Assembly (NCBI GenBank): GCA_963666575.2
Contig: CAXXYG010000002.1
Location: 76,275 to 140,274, forward strand
Length of the DNA: 64,000 nt
DNA from: JABMQB01 sp963666575
GTDB taxonomy: Bacteria; Bacteroidota; Bacteroidia; Bacteroidales; Prolixibacteraceae
Direction: 5' to 3'
The position numbers and the translations under genes were made by a program. Positions 7,597 to 14,567 of this stretch are shown here, piece by piece (the stretch's first letter is position 1; every line of letters starts with the position of its first letter). A model generated the notes under the pieces. That model did not search any database and was not told the origin of the DNA. It was given only the letters and a program-made list of their open reading frames with translations.

Positions 7597-8846
7597 AAGT
7601 TTGAAATCGTCGATTCCATTATTTTTTTCATGAATGAAATTCGTTTAGGAGATAGTTTACTGCGCCTTTTTTTTATGTATGTTTTACTAACCGGCGAATA
7701 GTTTTTTATATGGTTTATGTATTTTTTACTGAAATATTCTTCATTTATAATTATGGTTTCAACCAGCATAATTTGCAGGCTTTTGTCCATTAAACTTTTA
7801 AATGTTTTCAGATTTGAGCCATTAAAGCAGTTCATTAAATCCAAAACTTTGTTTCCAAACATAAATGTACGGCTGGTAAATTCATCCACTTTAATTTTTT
7901 CAGAAACCCGCGAGAAGATGGTTAACTGCCCATTATTTGAATCTTCTTTAATATCTTGAATGTCGTCCACTAATTGCAGGTGGACCCCAAAACCATAGAG
8001 GAAATTTGCCTGTGCTTCGGTAAGTGTTCCTGCAACCAGGTATCCATCGGCAAGCACCGATGTGCCTCCTTTTTCGATACAAATATCTAAAATCTGTTCA
8101 GGTGTTAAGTTTATTGATTTATCCAGAAGGTTTAAACTTTTGGTCTGTGCGCTATGAATGGCCAGTAAACTGCCATATACATCGGGGAATGTATGCCTGT
8201 CGAATTGCTCTTCAATCATTTCAACCAGCCTGAATATATCAACTTCGTATTTATTTTCGGGCTTAACTTTTATTCCTGCTAACCGGTTGTAAAACCGTTT
8301 GCTAAAAGCCATCTTGGTGTATTTATCAATTAAAGGGTTATCCAGGTAATTGTCGCTGTAGGGGTACAACATGCTGTAAGCAAAAATTGAGGGTGTAAGT
8401 TCTACTTTTTGCCCGAGCATTACTTGTATGCCATTCATAATCCATGCATTACGGCAGGCCTGAAATACATCGTCTAAATCAATCTCGGGATTAAATTCCC
8501 GGCTTTTTTTTATAAAATCTTTTGTAACCTGTTTGTATTCAGGTGATAATATAATGGCTAGCTCTTCATCGTTATAATCAAATACAGTTTTAAAAAGTCC
8601 TTTTGTGATTGAAGTATAAGTGGCTGATTTTTCAGGTTGAATTGTTTCCGTTTTCGAACGAGATTTATTAATAACCTTATATTGCTCAATAAAATGTTCA
8701 AAAATAGTTTCTTTATTTTTTTGGTCCTTATTTGAATATTTAACATCGAATTCGGGGTACCCCGAGTGGCATTCACCCCAAATTTTTAAAAAATAATCCT
8801 GGTGCTTCTGAATTAATAAACCTGTATTTATCCGCTCTTCTATCAT
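7593..8846 (-). CDS. Class 1 isoprenoid biosynthesis enzyme-like protein
   Basis: A 417-residue all-helical protein of the trans-prenyltransferase/terpene cyclase fold. Two aspartate-rich stretches that could bind Mg-diphosphate are visible: DNYLD at 165-169 and DDIQD at 294-298, followed by KED. The family is a lineage group in Bacteroidetes without an assigned product; it differs from chain-length-determining prenyl synthases in lacking the standard DDxxD near the first helix and in having a long N-terminal extension. It is read convergently with the decayed terC gene, sharing its last bases. Upstream, on the same strand, lie a small Cys-rich gene and the kinase/RapZ fusion, but a terminator at 8938-8973 separates them. 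The substrate is unknown. Confidence 0.7.
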   Translation of the reverse strand: MIEERINTGLLIQKHQDYFLKIWGECHSGYPEFDVKYSNKDQKNKETIFEHFIEQYKVINKSRSKTETIQPEKSATYTSITKGLFKTVFDYNDEELAIILSPEYKQVTKDFIKKSREFNPEIDLDDVFQACRNAWIMNGIQVMLGQKVELTPSIFAYSMLYPYSDNYLDNPLIDKYTKMAFSKRFYNRLAGIKVKPENKYEVDIFRLVEMIEEQFDRHTFPDVYGSLLAIHSAQTKSLNLLDKSINLTPEQILDICIEKGGTSVLADGYLVAGTLTEAQANFLYGFGVHLQLVDDIQDIKEDSNNGQLTIFSRVSEKIKVDEFTSRTFMFGNKVLDLMNCFNGSNLKTFKSLMDKSLQIMLVETIIINEEYFSKKYINHIKNYSPVSKTYIKKRRSKLSPKRISFMKKIMESTISNF

Positions 8847-8937
8847 AGGGGCATGAAATTAATCAATCCCATCGAGGAAAAATATTTTTTCCGATTAACA
8901 CAACTATATTTTAGGTGTACTCCGGATTCTATGGGAT

Positions 8938-8973
8938 AAAAAAAAAGTTGAATCGTAATTATTCAACTTTTTT
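8938..8973 (-). terminator. Intrinsic terminator of the kinase-RapZ/small protein unit
   Basis: GTTGAAT (8947-8953) pairs with ATTCAAC (8961-8967), flanked by an A-run on the left that becomes a T-run for minus-strand transcripts. The right arm contains the stop codon of the 41-residue gene. The flanking T-run on the right could also make it work for plus-strand transcripts. Confidence 0.75.
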
Positions 8974-9084
8974 AGGTTTGCACAGTTTTTCTTCTTTTAT
9001 AGCTTTAATGTTACATTTTTTACAAAAATATTCTCCTGTTTCAGGTTCTGAATATTTTTTTTTCTTACACGCTTTTTTTGACAT
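8959..9084 (-). CDS. Small Cys- and Lys-rich protein, probable zinc ribbon (41 residues)
   Basis: The frame starts at ATG 9084, inside the last codons of the upstream kinase/RapZ gene (20-base overlap), and ends at 8959. It encodes MSKKACKKKKYSEPETGEY followed by FCKKCNIKAIKEEKLCKP. Cys21 and Cys24 form a CxxC knuckle with Cys35 and possibly Cys6 as further ligands, and the protein is very basic. The coupled overlap, the terminator directly at its end and the ordered Cys spacing argue for a real gene. Function is unknown; RNA binding would fit the charge and the RapZ neighbour but is speculation. Confidence 0.55.
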   Translation of the reverse strand: MSKKACKKKKYSEPETGEYFCKKCNIKAIKEEKLCKPKKVE

Positions 9085-10513
9085 TCCAGTTTTTCTCTTC
9101 TTTGTGAGAAACAACAACATTAATATTATAATTGTTGCGTAAATGCTCTGCTAATTTTTCAGCAGAATAAACCGACCGGTGCTGGCCGCCGGTACAACCA
9201 AAATTAACGCATAAGCTCGCAAAATCACGTTCGATATATGTTTTAACCGATTGATTTATCAATTTTAAAACGGGTTTTAGGAATTTGTTAATCTCTGATT
9301 TTGTTTCTAAAAATTCAATAACCGGATTGTCTTTGCCATTCAGCTTTTTATATTCATCAAATCGTCCTGGATTAAAAATGGCGCGGCAATCAAATACAAA
9401 ACCTCCACCATTGCCTGATTTATCAACCGGTATACCTTTTTTGTAGGAGAAACTGTTTATGTGAACTGTTAATTTTTTTTCGGGGAGATTAAATGATCTC
9501 AGAAATTCAGAATGGGTCACTTCTTTTAATACTTTGAGCAGCTCGGGAAATTTTGTGGTGATGGAAGCTGTTTTTAATAAGTATTCGAGGTTTTTTAACG
9601 CATAAGGAATACTTTTTAAGAAATGGCTCTTTTTTTCATAGAATCCTCTGAAACCATATGCCCCCATCGCTTGCATCATTCTTATGAGTACAAATCCCTG
9701 AAAATAATTTTTAAATTCATCGGTATCCACCTGATGGAAATTTTGTAATTGTTCAAGGTAAAATTCGAGGAATTTTTCCCTGAATTGCTGGGGAATATTT
9801 GCTTTGCTATCGTACAGTAACGATGCCAGGTCGTATTGCAAGGCTCCTTTCCTACCCCCCTGGTAGTCAATAAACGAAACTTCCCCATTGTTGAGCATAA
9901 TGTTTCGTGACTGGAAATCGCGGTACATAAAAAACCCGTTTTCAGCACTAAGTAAATATTTGGTAAAAGCCTCAAAATCATCTTCAAGAGCTTGCTCATC
10001 AAAAGGAATTTTTGCCAATTTCAGGAAATAGTATTTAAAATAATTGAGGTCCCACATCATCGATTGTTTGTCGAATGCAGCCCGTGGGTAACAAAGCGAA
10101 TAATTTATTTGTTCTCCTCCTAAAACCTGTATTTTGGGTAACTCCCGAAGTACTTTATAGTATGCATCAACCGTAACTTCCGAAAAACCTGTGTTTTTAT
10201 TTTCGCTGCTCAAAAAATCAAAAAGTGTTGTATTGCCGAGGTCTTTCTGTAAATAAGCTGTTTGGGAATTATCAATGACATAAATTTCGGGTACTCTGAT
10301 ATTTTTTTTCAGGAATTGTTCTGAAAAATGGAAAAAAGCTTCATTTTCTTTTACATCGGAATTGTAGGCACCGATAATACTCCGGTGGCTGTTCGAAAGC
10401 CTGCAATATTCCCTGTATGAGCCCGATGGAGGTAACACTTCAATGTTATTTACTTTTTCGCTAAAGTATTCTTCAAAAAGTTCTGTTAAAATATTCTTTA
10501 TGTTTTGCTTCAA
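9065..10513 (-). CDS. AmgK-like sugar kinase fused to RapZ C-terminal domain
   Basis: This 482-residue protein joins two domains. Residues about 1-320 are an aminoglycoside phosphotransferase-type kinase like AmgK, which phosphorylates cell-wall amino sugars at the anomeric position: YRDFQSRN at 197-204 holds the catalytic Asp199 and Asn204, and IDYQGG at 215-220 the metal-binding Asp. The usual His before the catalytic loop is replaced by Tyr-Arg, as in AmgK relatives. Residues about 347-475 match the RapZ C-terminal domain, with FDCRAIFNPGR and CTGGQHRSV (440-448), which in enterobacteria binds small RNA and senses glucosamine-6-phosphate. The N-terminal P-loop domain of classical RapZ is missing. 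A 41-residue gene overlaps its 3' end. A role in amino-sugar recycling or sensing is inferred. Confidence 0.82.
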   Translation of the reverse strand: MKQNIKNILTELFEEYFSEKVNNIEVLPPSGSYREYCRLSNSHRSIIGAYNSDVKENEAFFHFSEQFLKKNIRVPEIYVIDNSQTAYLQKDLGNTTLFDFLSSENKNTGFSEVTVDAYYKVLRELPKIQVLGGEQINYSLCYPRAAFDKQSMMWDLNYFKYYFLKLAKIPFDEQALEDDFEAFTKYLLSAENGFFMYRDFQSRNIMLNNGEVSFIDYQGGRKGALQYDLASLLYDSKANIPQQFREKFLEFYLEQLQNFHQVDTDEFKNYFQGFVLIRMMQAMGAYGFRGFYEKKSHFLKSIPYALKNLEYLLKTASITTKFPELLKVLKEVTHSEFLRSFNLPEKKLTVHINSFSYKKGIPVDKSGNGGGFVFDCRAIFNPGRFDEYKKLNGKDNPVIEFLETKSEINKFLKPVLKLINQSVKTYIERDFASLCVNFGCTGGQHRSVYSAEKLAEHLRNNYNINVVVSHKEEKNWNVKKSV

Positions 10514-10563
10514 AATCTCTAAAATTAAAAGTTATACCGTATTTTTATATTGAAAGAAAAAAC

Positions 10564-11286
10564 ATGGTTAAAATAAAATCTAAAAATATTCAAATTTTAA
10601 TACTTATCAGGCATTTATTTGTAGCATTTGGAATATTCTTTTTTGGATGTTTGATTTTAAGTTTTACATCCCTTCCATATTGGGGGTACCACTGGCTGGG
10701 AACCAGTAAGTCGGAATTACAATGGCAGCCTGAAGTAATTATTTTAATGGGTGGCGGCGGAATGCCCAGTGAATCGAATTTAATGCGGAGTTGGTTCACG
10801 GCTAAAGCAGCAGCCGAGTTTTCGGAAGCCAAAATATACATTGCCATGCCCGGCGATATAACCGATAGCCTGAGTACTCCCCTGAAAATGAAAAAAGAAT
10901 TGATGGCAAGGGGAATTGATTTTAATCGTATTTATTTCGAAAACAAAGGAACAAATACCCGGTCGCAGGCATTAAACTGCCAAAAACTGATAAATAATTC
11001 TACATCAATTCTATTGGTGACATCTCCTACTCATATGCGGCGGTCGGTGTTGAGTTTTCAGAAAGTAGGTTTTTTGAAAGTGAATGCCTTGCCTGCGTTT
11101 GAAGATGATGCCGAAGCCGATTTTAGTTTTATTGATGATGAATTAGGGGGAAACAGACTATTGGCTCCCGATGTGGGAAGCAGTACATCAATTAGGTATC
11201 AATTCTGGAACCATTTAAAATATGAAATATTGATTTTCAGGGAATTTGTAGCGATATCTTATTATAAACTCAGAGGATGGATTTAA
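10564..11286 (+). CDS. YdcF/ElyC-like DUF218 membrane protein
   Basis: A 240-residue protein with one N-terminal membrane segment (about 12-35) and a DUF218 domain on the periplasmic side. The domain shows the typical opening EVIILMGGGG, then YFENKGTNTRSQALNC and LLVTSPTHMRRS, the motifs shared by ElyC, SanA and YdcF proteins, which affect envelope polysaccharide or peptidoglycan assembly. It is divergent from the kinase/RapZ gene and is followed 18 bases later by a glycosyltransferase gene, which suggests a shared envelope role. The biochemical activity of this family is not settled. Confidence 0.82.
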   Translation: MVKIKSKNIQILILIRHLFVAFGIFFFGCLILSFTSLPYWGYHWLGTSKSELQWQPEVIILMGGGGMPSESNLMRSWFTAKAAAEFSEAKIYIAMPGDITDSLSTPLKMKKELMARGIDFNRIYFENKGTNTRSQALNCQKLINNSTSILLVTSPTHMRRSVLSFQKVGFLKVNALPAFEDDAEADFSFIDDELGGNRLLAPDVGSSTSIRYQFWNHLKYEILIFREFVAISYYKLRGWI

Positions 11287-11304
11287 TCAGAAAAGAAATG
11301 TGCA

Positions 11305-12057
11305 ATGGCTAAATTAACTGTAATAATTCCAACACTTAATGAGGAACACAATATCAAGGATGTCCTGGAATCGGTAGCATTTGCCGACGAAATTATTGTT
11401 GTTGATTCGTATAGTACTGATAAAACCATTGAAAAAGCACGGTTATGTACGAAATATGTTTTTCAACATAAATTTAAAGATTTTTCGAGCCAGAAAAACT
11501 GGGCCCTGGAACAAGCTACAAACGAATGGGTTTTGTTTGTCGATGCTGATGAACGGATTTCTTCAGCTTTAAAAAGTGAAATAGTTGCCACTATAAACCT
11601 AAAAACAGACTATGTGGCTTATAGTATGCATCGAAACAATTATTTTCTGGGAAAAAAAGTAAGGTTTAGTGGCTGGCAGAATGATAAAGTGGTTCGGCTT
11701 ATTAAAAAAAGTAAATGCCGTTATAATAATAAATTGGTTCACGAGTCCATTGATGCAGATGGCGAGATTGGATTATTACACAATCCGCTTCTCCATTATA
11801 CATATAAAAACTTCGACCATTACGTAAATAAGTTAAATCATTATTCTGATTTACAGTCGTTAGAGAGTTTTCAAAAAAATAAAAAAGTAAATTTTTTCCA
11901 TTTCCTGATAAAACCTTTGTTCAGGTTTATAAAGCACTATTTTATAAAACAGGGCTTTAGGGATGGATATGTAGGTTTTGTGATTGCGTATTTACAATCA
12001 TACGCTGTTTTTTCGCGGTATGTTAAATTGTGGCAACTGTATCGCACAAATAAATAG
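11305..12057 (+). CDS. Family 2 glycosyltransferase, WaaE/KdtX-like
   Basis: Transfers a sugar from a nucleotide donor to an envelope glycan or lipid A-core acceptor. The 250-residue GT-A domain begins with LTVIIPTLNEEHNIKDVLES, continues with IIVVDSYSTDKT and carries the DxD-type metal site FVDADERI. The segment KVVRLIKKSKCRYNNKLVHE is typical of the WaaE/KdtX branch (beta-1,4-glucosyltransferases of LPS core). It has no membrane helices of its own beyond an amphipathic C-terminus. It lies directly after the YdcF-like gene and converges with the sulfatase gene with only ten bases between the stops. The acceptor is not predictable. Confidence 0.85.
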   Translation: MAKLTVIIPTLNEEHNIKDVLESVAFADEIIVVDSYSTDKTIEKARLCTKYVFQHKFKDFSSQKNWALEQATNEWVLFVDADERISSALKSEIVATINLKTDYVAYSMHRNNYFLGKKVRFSGWQNDKVVRLIKKSKCRYNNKLVHESIDADGEIGLLHNPLLHYTYKNFDHYVNKLNHYSDLQSLESFQKNKKVNFFHFLIKPLFRFIKHYFIKQGFRDGYVGFVIAYLQSYAVFSRYVKLWQLYRTNK

Positions 12058-12067
12058 TATTCGTTTT

Positions 12068-13669
12068 TTACTGCAGGATACCTAAGTTTTCTGCCCATTC
12101 ATTATATCTATTTGCCAGATTTTTTAATGTATCAGGTTCTGAAAGAGCCAGGTTTACTAGTTCTGTCCGGTCCGATTTGAGGTTGTAAAGCTCCCATTTC
12201 CCGGCATCTTTCGAAACCAGTTTCCAATGACCCATTCGAACAGCCTTATTGCCTTCATGCTCCCAAAAGAGGAGGTTGTGCGGTTCACGTATATTCCCTT
12301 CAAAAATGGGAAGGAGGCTTTTCCCTCGAAGTGGAGAAACTGGCTTATTTCTGAATTCTTCCGGATAATTTGTGCCTGCAATATCGCAGCAAGTTGCCAT
12401 AATATCTACAATGTGCCCAGGTTGATTTGTTAATCCTCCCCTGTCGGTTAATTTTTCTGGCCAGCGGGCAATTAAGGGTGTTGATATTCCACCTTCATGA
12501 ACCCAGTGTTTAAACATTCGGAAAGGGGTATTGCTTAAGTTTGCCCACGAACGGCCGTAGCTCAAATATGAATCAACCGTACCCGGGTCTCCGCTGGTTT
12601 CCCAAAACTGTTGCCCTATAGGCCCGCCTTCATGGCAACCTCCATTATCCGATAAAAATAAAACAAGTGTATTATCGGTGGCATTTATACCATCAAGGGC
12701 ATCCATAATTTCACCTATACCCTGGTCCATCCGGTCGATCTGAGCAGCGTAAATGGCCATTAACAAATCCATGTGTTCTTTTTGTTCCTGAGGTAAACTT
12801 TCCCAAGCCGATACTTCCGAATCACGCGGGCTTAATTTTAGTTCATCACCAATAACTCTCATTTTAGCCATTTTTTCAAATCGGGCTATTCGCAGCGAAT
12901 CCCAGCCAACAATAAATTTACCCTTGTACTTTTTAATATCTTCGGGCCAGGCATGTAATGGCCAGTGTGGAGCGGTATATGCAACATACAGAAAAAATGG
13001 TTGTTGCTTTTCTCCTGCTTTCCCAATGTATTTTAAAGCATTTTCGGTAATGGCATCAGTCATGTAAAAACCTTTGTTGGGAGGCATATATTCAGTTGAA
13101 TCAATAGCAAAATGACGTTTGATGCCTTCTTTTTTGGTACGGCTAATGTCCCAATAATTGGCAGCTCCGCTTATTAGGCCATAGTAATTATCAAATCCAC
13201 GGTTGGTTGGCCAGTTGGGCTGTTCTTCGCCAACATGCCACTTGCCCGACATAGCAGTATAATATCCAGCTGATTTAAGTACCTCTGCAATGGTGACACA
13301 TTTATCGTTTAAATGGCCTAAATATACCGGATTTGTTTCGTTGGGGTTTGAATTAACCATATGTCCCATGCCACTTTCGTGAGGGTAAATACCTGTTAGT
13401 AATGAAGCCCTTGTTGGGCAACAACGCGCTGCATTGTAAAATTGAGTAAACCGTAATCCTTCTGAGGCAAGCCTATCGAGGTTGGGTGTATTTACTTCAC
13501 CACCGTAACTGCCTATATCGGAATAACCCATGTCATCAGCTAATATTATAACAATATTTGGTTGATTTGTTTCGGCTTTTTTGCGGTTTGGTTGACAGGA
13601 AATAATTATAAATACAATTAAGCAAAAAAGGAAGGATTGCCGCAAATAATAGGTAGAAGCCTTTTTCAT
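12068..13669 (-). CDS. Secreted sulfatase (S1 family) lipoprotein
   Basis: Hydrolyses sulfate esters, probably of glycans, using a formylglycine made from cysteine. The 533-residue protein has a lipoprotein signal with the lipobox cysteine at 25 (IISC), metal-binding Asp45-Asp46 in ILADDMGYSD, and the sulfatase signature at 83-93, CCPTRASLLTG, with Cys83 as the residue to be converted (CxPxR). KWHVG and the later DNGGCHEGGP stretch supply further active-site residues. It is not part of the large glycan locus downstream, and no maturase gene is seen here. It is probably anchored to the outer membrane. S1 subfamily and substrate cannot be settled from motifs; arylsulfatase A-like is the closest description. 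Confidence 0.92.
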   Translation of the reverse strand: MKKASTYYLRQSFLFCLIVFIIISCQPNRKKAETNQPNIVIILADDMGYSDIGSYGGEVNTPNLDRLASEGLRFTQFYNAARCCPTRASLLTGIYPHESGMGHMVNSNPNETNPVYLGHLNDKCVTIAEVLKSAGYYTAMSGKWHVGEEQPNWPTNRGFDNYYGLISGAANYWDISRTKKEGIKRHFAIDSTEYMPPNKGFYMTDAITENALKYIGKAGEKQQPFFLYVAYTAPHWPLHAWPEDIKKYKGKFIVGWDSLRIARFEKMAKMRVIGDELKLSPRDSEVSAWESLPQEQKEHMDLLMAIYAAQIDRMDQGIGEIMDALDGINATDNTLVLFLSDNGGCHEGGPIGQQFWETSGDPGTVDSYLSYGRSWANLSNTPFRMFKHWVHEGGISTPLIARWPEKLTDRGGLTNQPGHIVDIMATCCDIAGTNYPEEFRNKPVSPLRGKSLLPIFEGNIREPHNLLFWEHEGNKAVRMGHWKLVSKDAGKWELYNLKSDRTELVNLALSEPDTLKNLANRYNEWAENLGILQ

Positions 13670-13771
13670 AAGTTTAGTTTAAACCTTAAAATTAAGCTAT
13701 TTATAGGAGATAGGCTAACATCATAGAGATTTTCATTATTCAAAACAATCCTGATAAGGAAAGGCAGGGAA

Positions 13772-14119
13772 TTATAGATTTATCACTTTTTCTGAAATTT
13801 TCTGAAGCTCTATAATATCCATCATTGTTCCGGCAATACCAACTTCCACTTTCTGCAAAAGGTTAAAATGGTTTAAGCAGGTTTTGCAGGCTATGAGTTT
13901 AACTCCTTTTATTTCAAGGTCTTGCAATTCAGGAATCACCGGAGAACCAGAGCAAATAAGTTTTACTCCACCATTGTAAAAAGTAATAAACTGGGGTAAA
14001 TCTTCTTCTTCATTAATAAGCTTTAGGTAGTTGGCTACTAGCTGAAGCCCTAAAGTTTCATCGCCTGTTCCCATACCGTTTTGTGTAATTTGAAGGAGTG
14101 TGTTTTTAAGGTTTTTCAT
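13772..14119 (-). CDS. DsrE-family protein resembling the C-terminal domain of YedF
   Basis: A 115-residue DsrE/DsrF-like protein. The pattern TLLQITQNGMGTGDETLG, then FITFYNGGVKLICSGSPV and the CxxC-containing IACKTCLNHF matches the C-terminal half of YedF, a protein associated with selenium metabolism; the N-terminal TusA-like domain of YedF is absent. The CxxC cysteines could carry a sulfur or selenium atom. No selD, selA or TusA gene is visible in this window, so a selenium role is not supported by context. It is divergent from the attenuator-controlled aminotransferase gene. Confidence 0.7.
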   Translation of the reverse strand: MKNLKNTLLQITQNGMGTGDETLGLQLVANYLKLINEEEDLPQFITFYNGGVKLICSGSPVIPELQDLEIKGVKLIACKTCLNHFNLLQKVEVGIAGTMMDIIELQKISEKVINL

Positions 14120-14220
14120 GTGTAAGGTTTTTTGTGAAATTAATATTCTTAAGAGAATTCAATGAAGTTTTCGGTGATCAGCCTTGAAGTAGTTAATCAT
14201 TATTTAACAATAAAAACGAA

Positions 14221-14251
14221 TTGATACAAAAGAGATATTTTTTTACTTTCT
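14221..14251 (+). promoter_or_regulatory. Candidate promoter of the attenuator-controlled transcript
   Basis: TTG (14221-14223), a 20-base spacer and TACTTTCT (14244-14251), a six-of-eight match to TAnnTTTG, lie just before the first leader peptide (ATG at 14262). Position is right for a leader transcript; the -7 match is imperfect. Confidence 0.35.
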
Positions 14252-14261
14252 TTGTTTTGTA

Positions 14262-14330
14262 ATGAAAACAAAATCAATTCATATTATTCTTCTTACAGCA
14301 GCAACTATCGTGGCAGTCAAGCCCGATTAG
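14262..14330 (+). CDS. Leader peptide 1 (22 residues, rich in Ile, Leu, Val, Ala, Thr)
   Basis: The short frame opens MKTKS and continues IHIILLTAATIVAVKPD before TAG at 14328. Its middle is a dense run of branched-chain and alanine/threonine codons. The ATC-GTG-GC codons near its end form the first arm of a hairpin, its stop falls beside the second arm, and an intrinsic terminator follows 29 bases after the stop. This is the classical arrangement of a translation-coupled attenuator. The product is expected to have no function other than ribosome positioning. Confidence 0.75.
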   Translation: MKTKSIHIILLTAATIVAVKPD

Positions 14331-14373
14331 AGAAGAGTATGGAATAAAATATAAACCGAAAGGCCATTCTCTT
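14307..14373 (+). promoter_or_regulatory. Attenuator 1: pause hairpin and antiterminator
   Basis: Region 1 (ATCG-T-GGC, 14307-14314) pairs with region 2 (GCCCGAT, 14321-14327) as a seven-base-pair stem with one bulge. Downstream AAGAGTATGG (14333-14342) can pair with CCATTCTCTT (14364-14373) at nine of ten positions. That pairing uses the 5' arm of the following terminator, so antiterminator and terminator are mutually exclusive. A ribosome stalled on the Ile/Val codons would free the antiterminator. Confidence 0.7.
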
Positions 14374-14397
14374 TTACAGAGGATGGCCTTTTTATTT
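14359..14397 (+). terminator. Attenuator 1 intrinsic terminator
   Basis: GGCCAT (14362-14367) pairs with ATGGCC (14383-14388), and CTCT (14369-14372) with AGAG (14378-14381), giving an almost continuous stem with a five-base loop. Five T residues follow at 14389-14393 and more after one A. Confidence 0.88.
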
Positions 14398-14400
14398 GGA

Positions 14401-14469
14401 ATGAACAGTAATATTAAAAATAATCTTGTCGCAGTAGCAGCGATTATCCGTGTGAAAGGATTCACATAG
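14401..14469 (+). CDS. Leader peptide 2 (22 residues, rich in Val, Ile, Ala)
   Basis: A second short frame starts four bases after the end of terminator 1. It reads MNSNIKNN, then LVAVAAIIRVKGFT and TAG at 14467. It has exactly the same length as leader peptide 1 and a similar codon run (CTT GTC GCA GTA GCA GCG ATT ATC). A hairpin covers its last codons and another intrinsic terminator follows. I read it as the control peptide of a second attenuator in series. Confidence 0.72.
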   Translation: MNSNIKNNLVAVAAIIRVKGFT

Positions 14470-14507
14470 GAACGGGACTGTCATGCATTTTTTAGCAAAG
14501 CCCTTTC
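14451..14507 (+). promoter_or_regulatory. Attenuator 2: pause hairpin and possible antiterminator
   Basis: TGTGAA (14451-14456) pairs perfectly with TTCACA (14461-14466) around a four-base loop, across the end of leader peptide 2. GAAAGG (14454-14459) can alternatively pair with CCTTTC (14502-14507) in the 5' arm of terminator 2. This antiterminator is shorter than that of attenuator 1 and less certain. Confidence 0.5.
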
Positions 14508-14539
14508 TGGTGTGAAAAACCGGAAAGGGCTTTTTGTTT
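14497..14539 (+). terminator. Attenuator 2 intrinsic terminator
   Basis: AAAGCCCTTTC (14497-14507) pairs with GAAAGGGCTTT (14523-14533), a perfect eleven-base-pair stem, followed by a T-rich tract (14531-14539). It lies 29 bases before the aminotransferase start codon. Confidence 0.9.
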
Positions 14540-14567
14540 GCTTTTTATTCATCCTAAAATAAATACA

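Noticed and set aside
12068..13669. Sulfatase as part of the polysaccharide utilization locus
   Set aside because: It is about 18 kb away from the nearest glycosidase gene, with housekeeping genes between. A functional link is possible but not supported by position.
14274..14465. Minus-strand open frame across the attenuators
   Set aside because: It runs antisense through two terminator or leader structures, has no family resemblance and is explained by the lack of stops opposite the leader codons.
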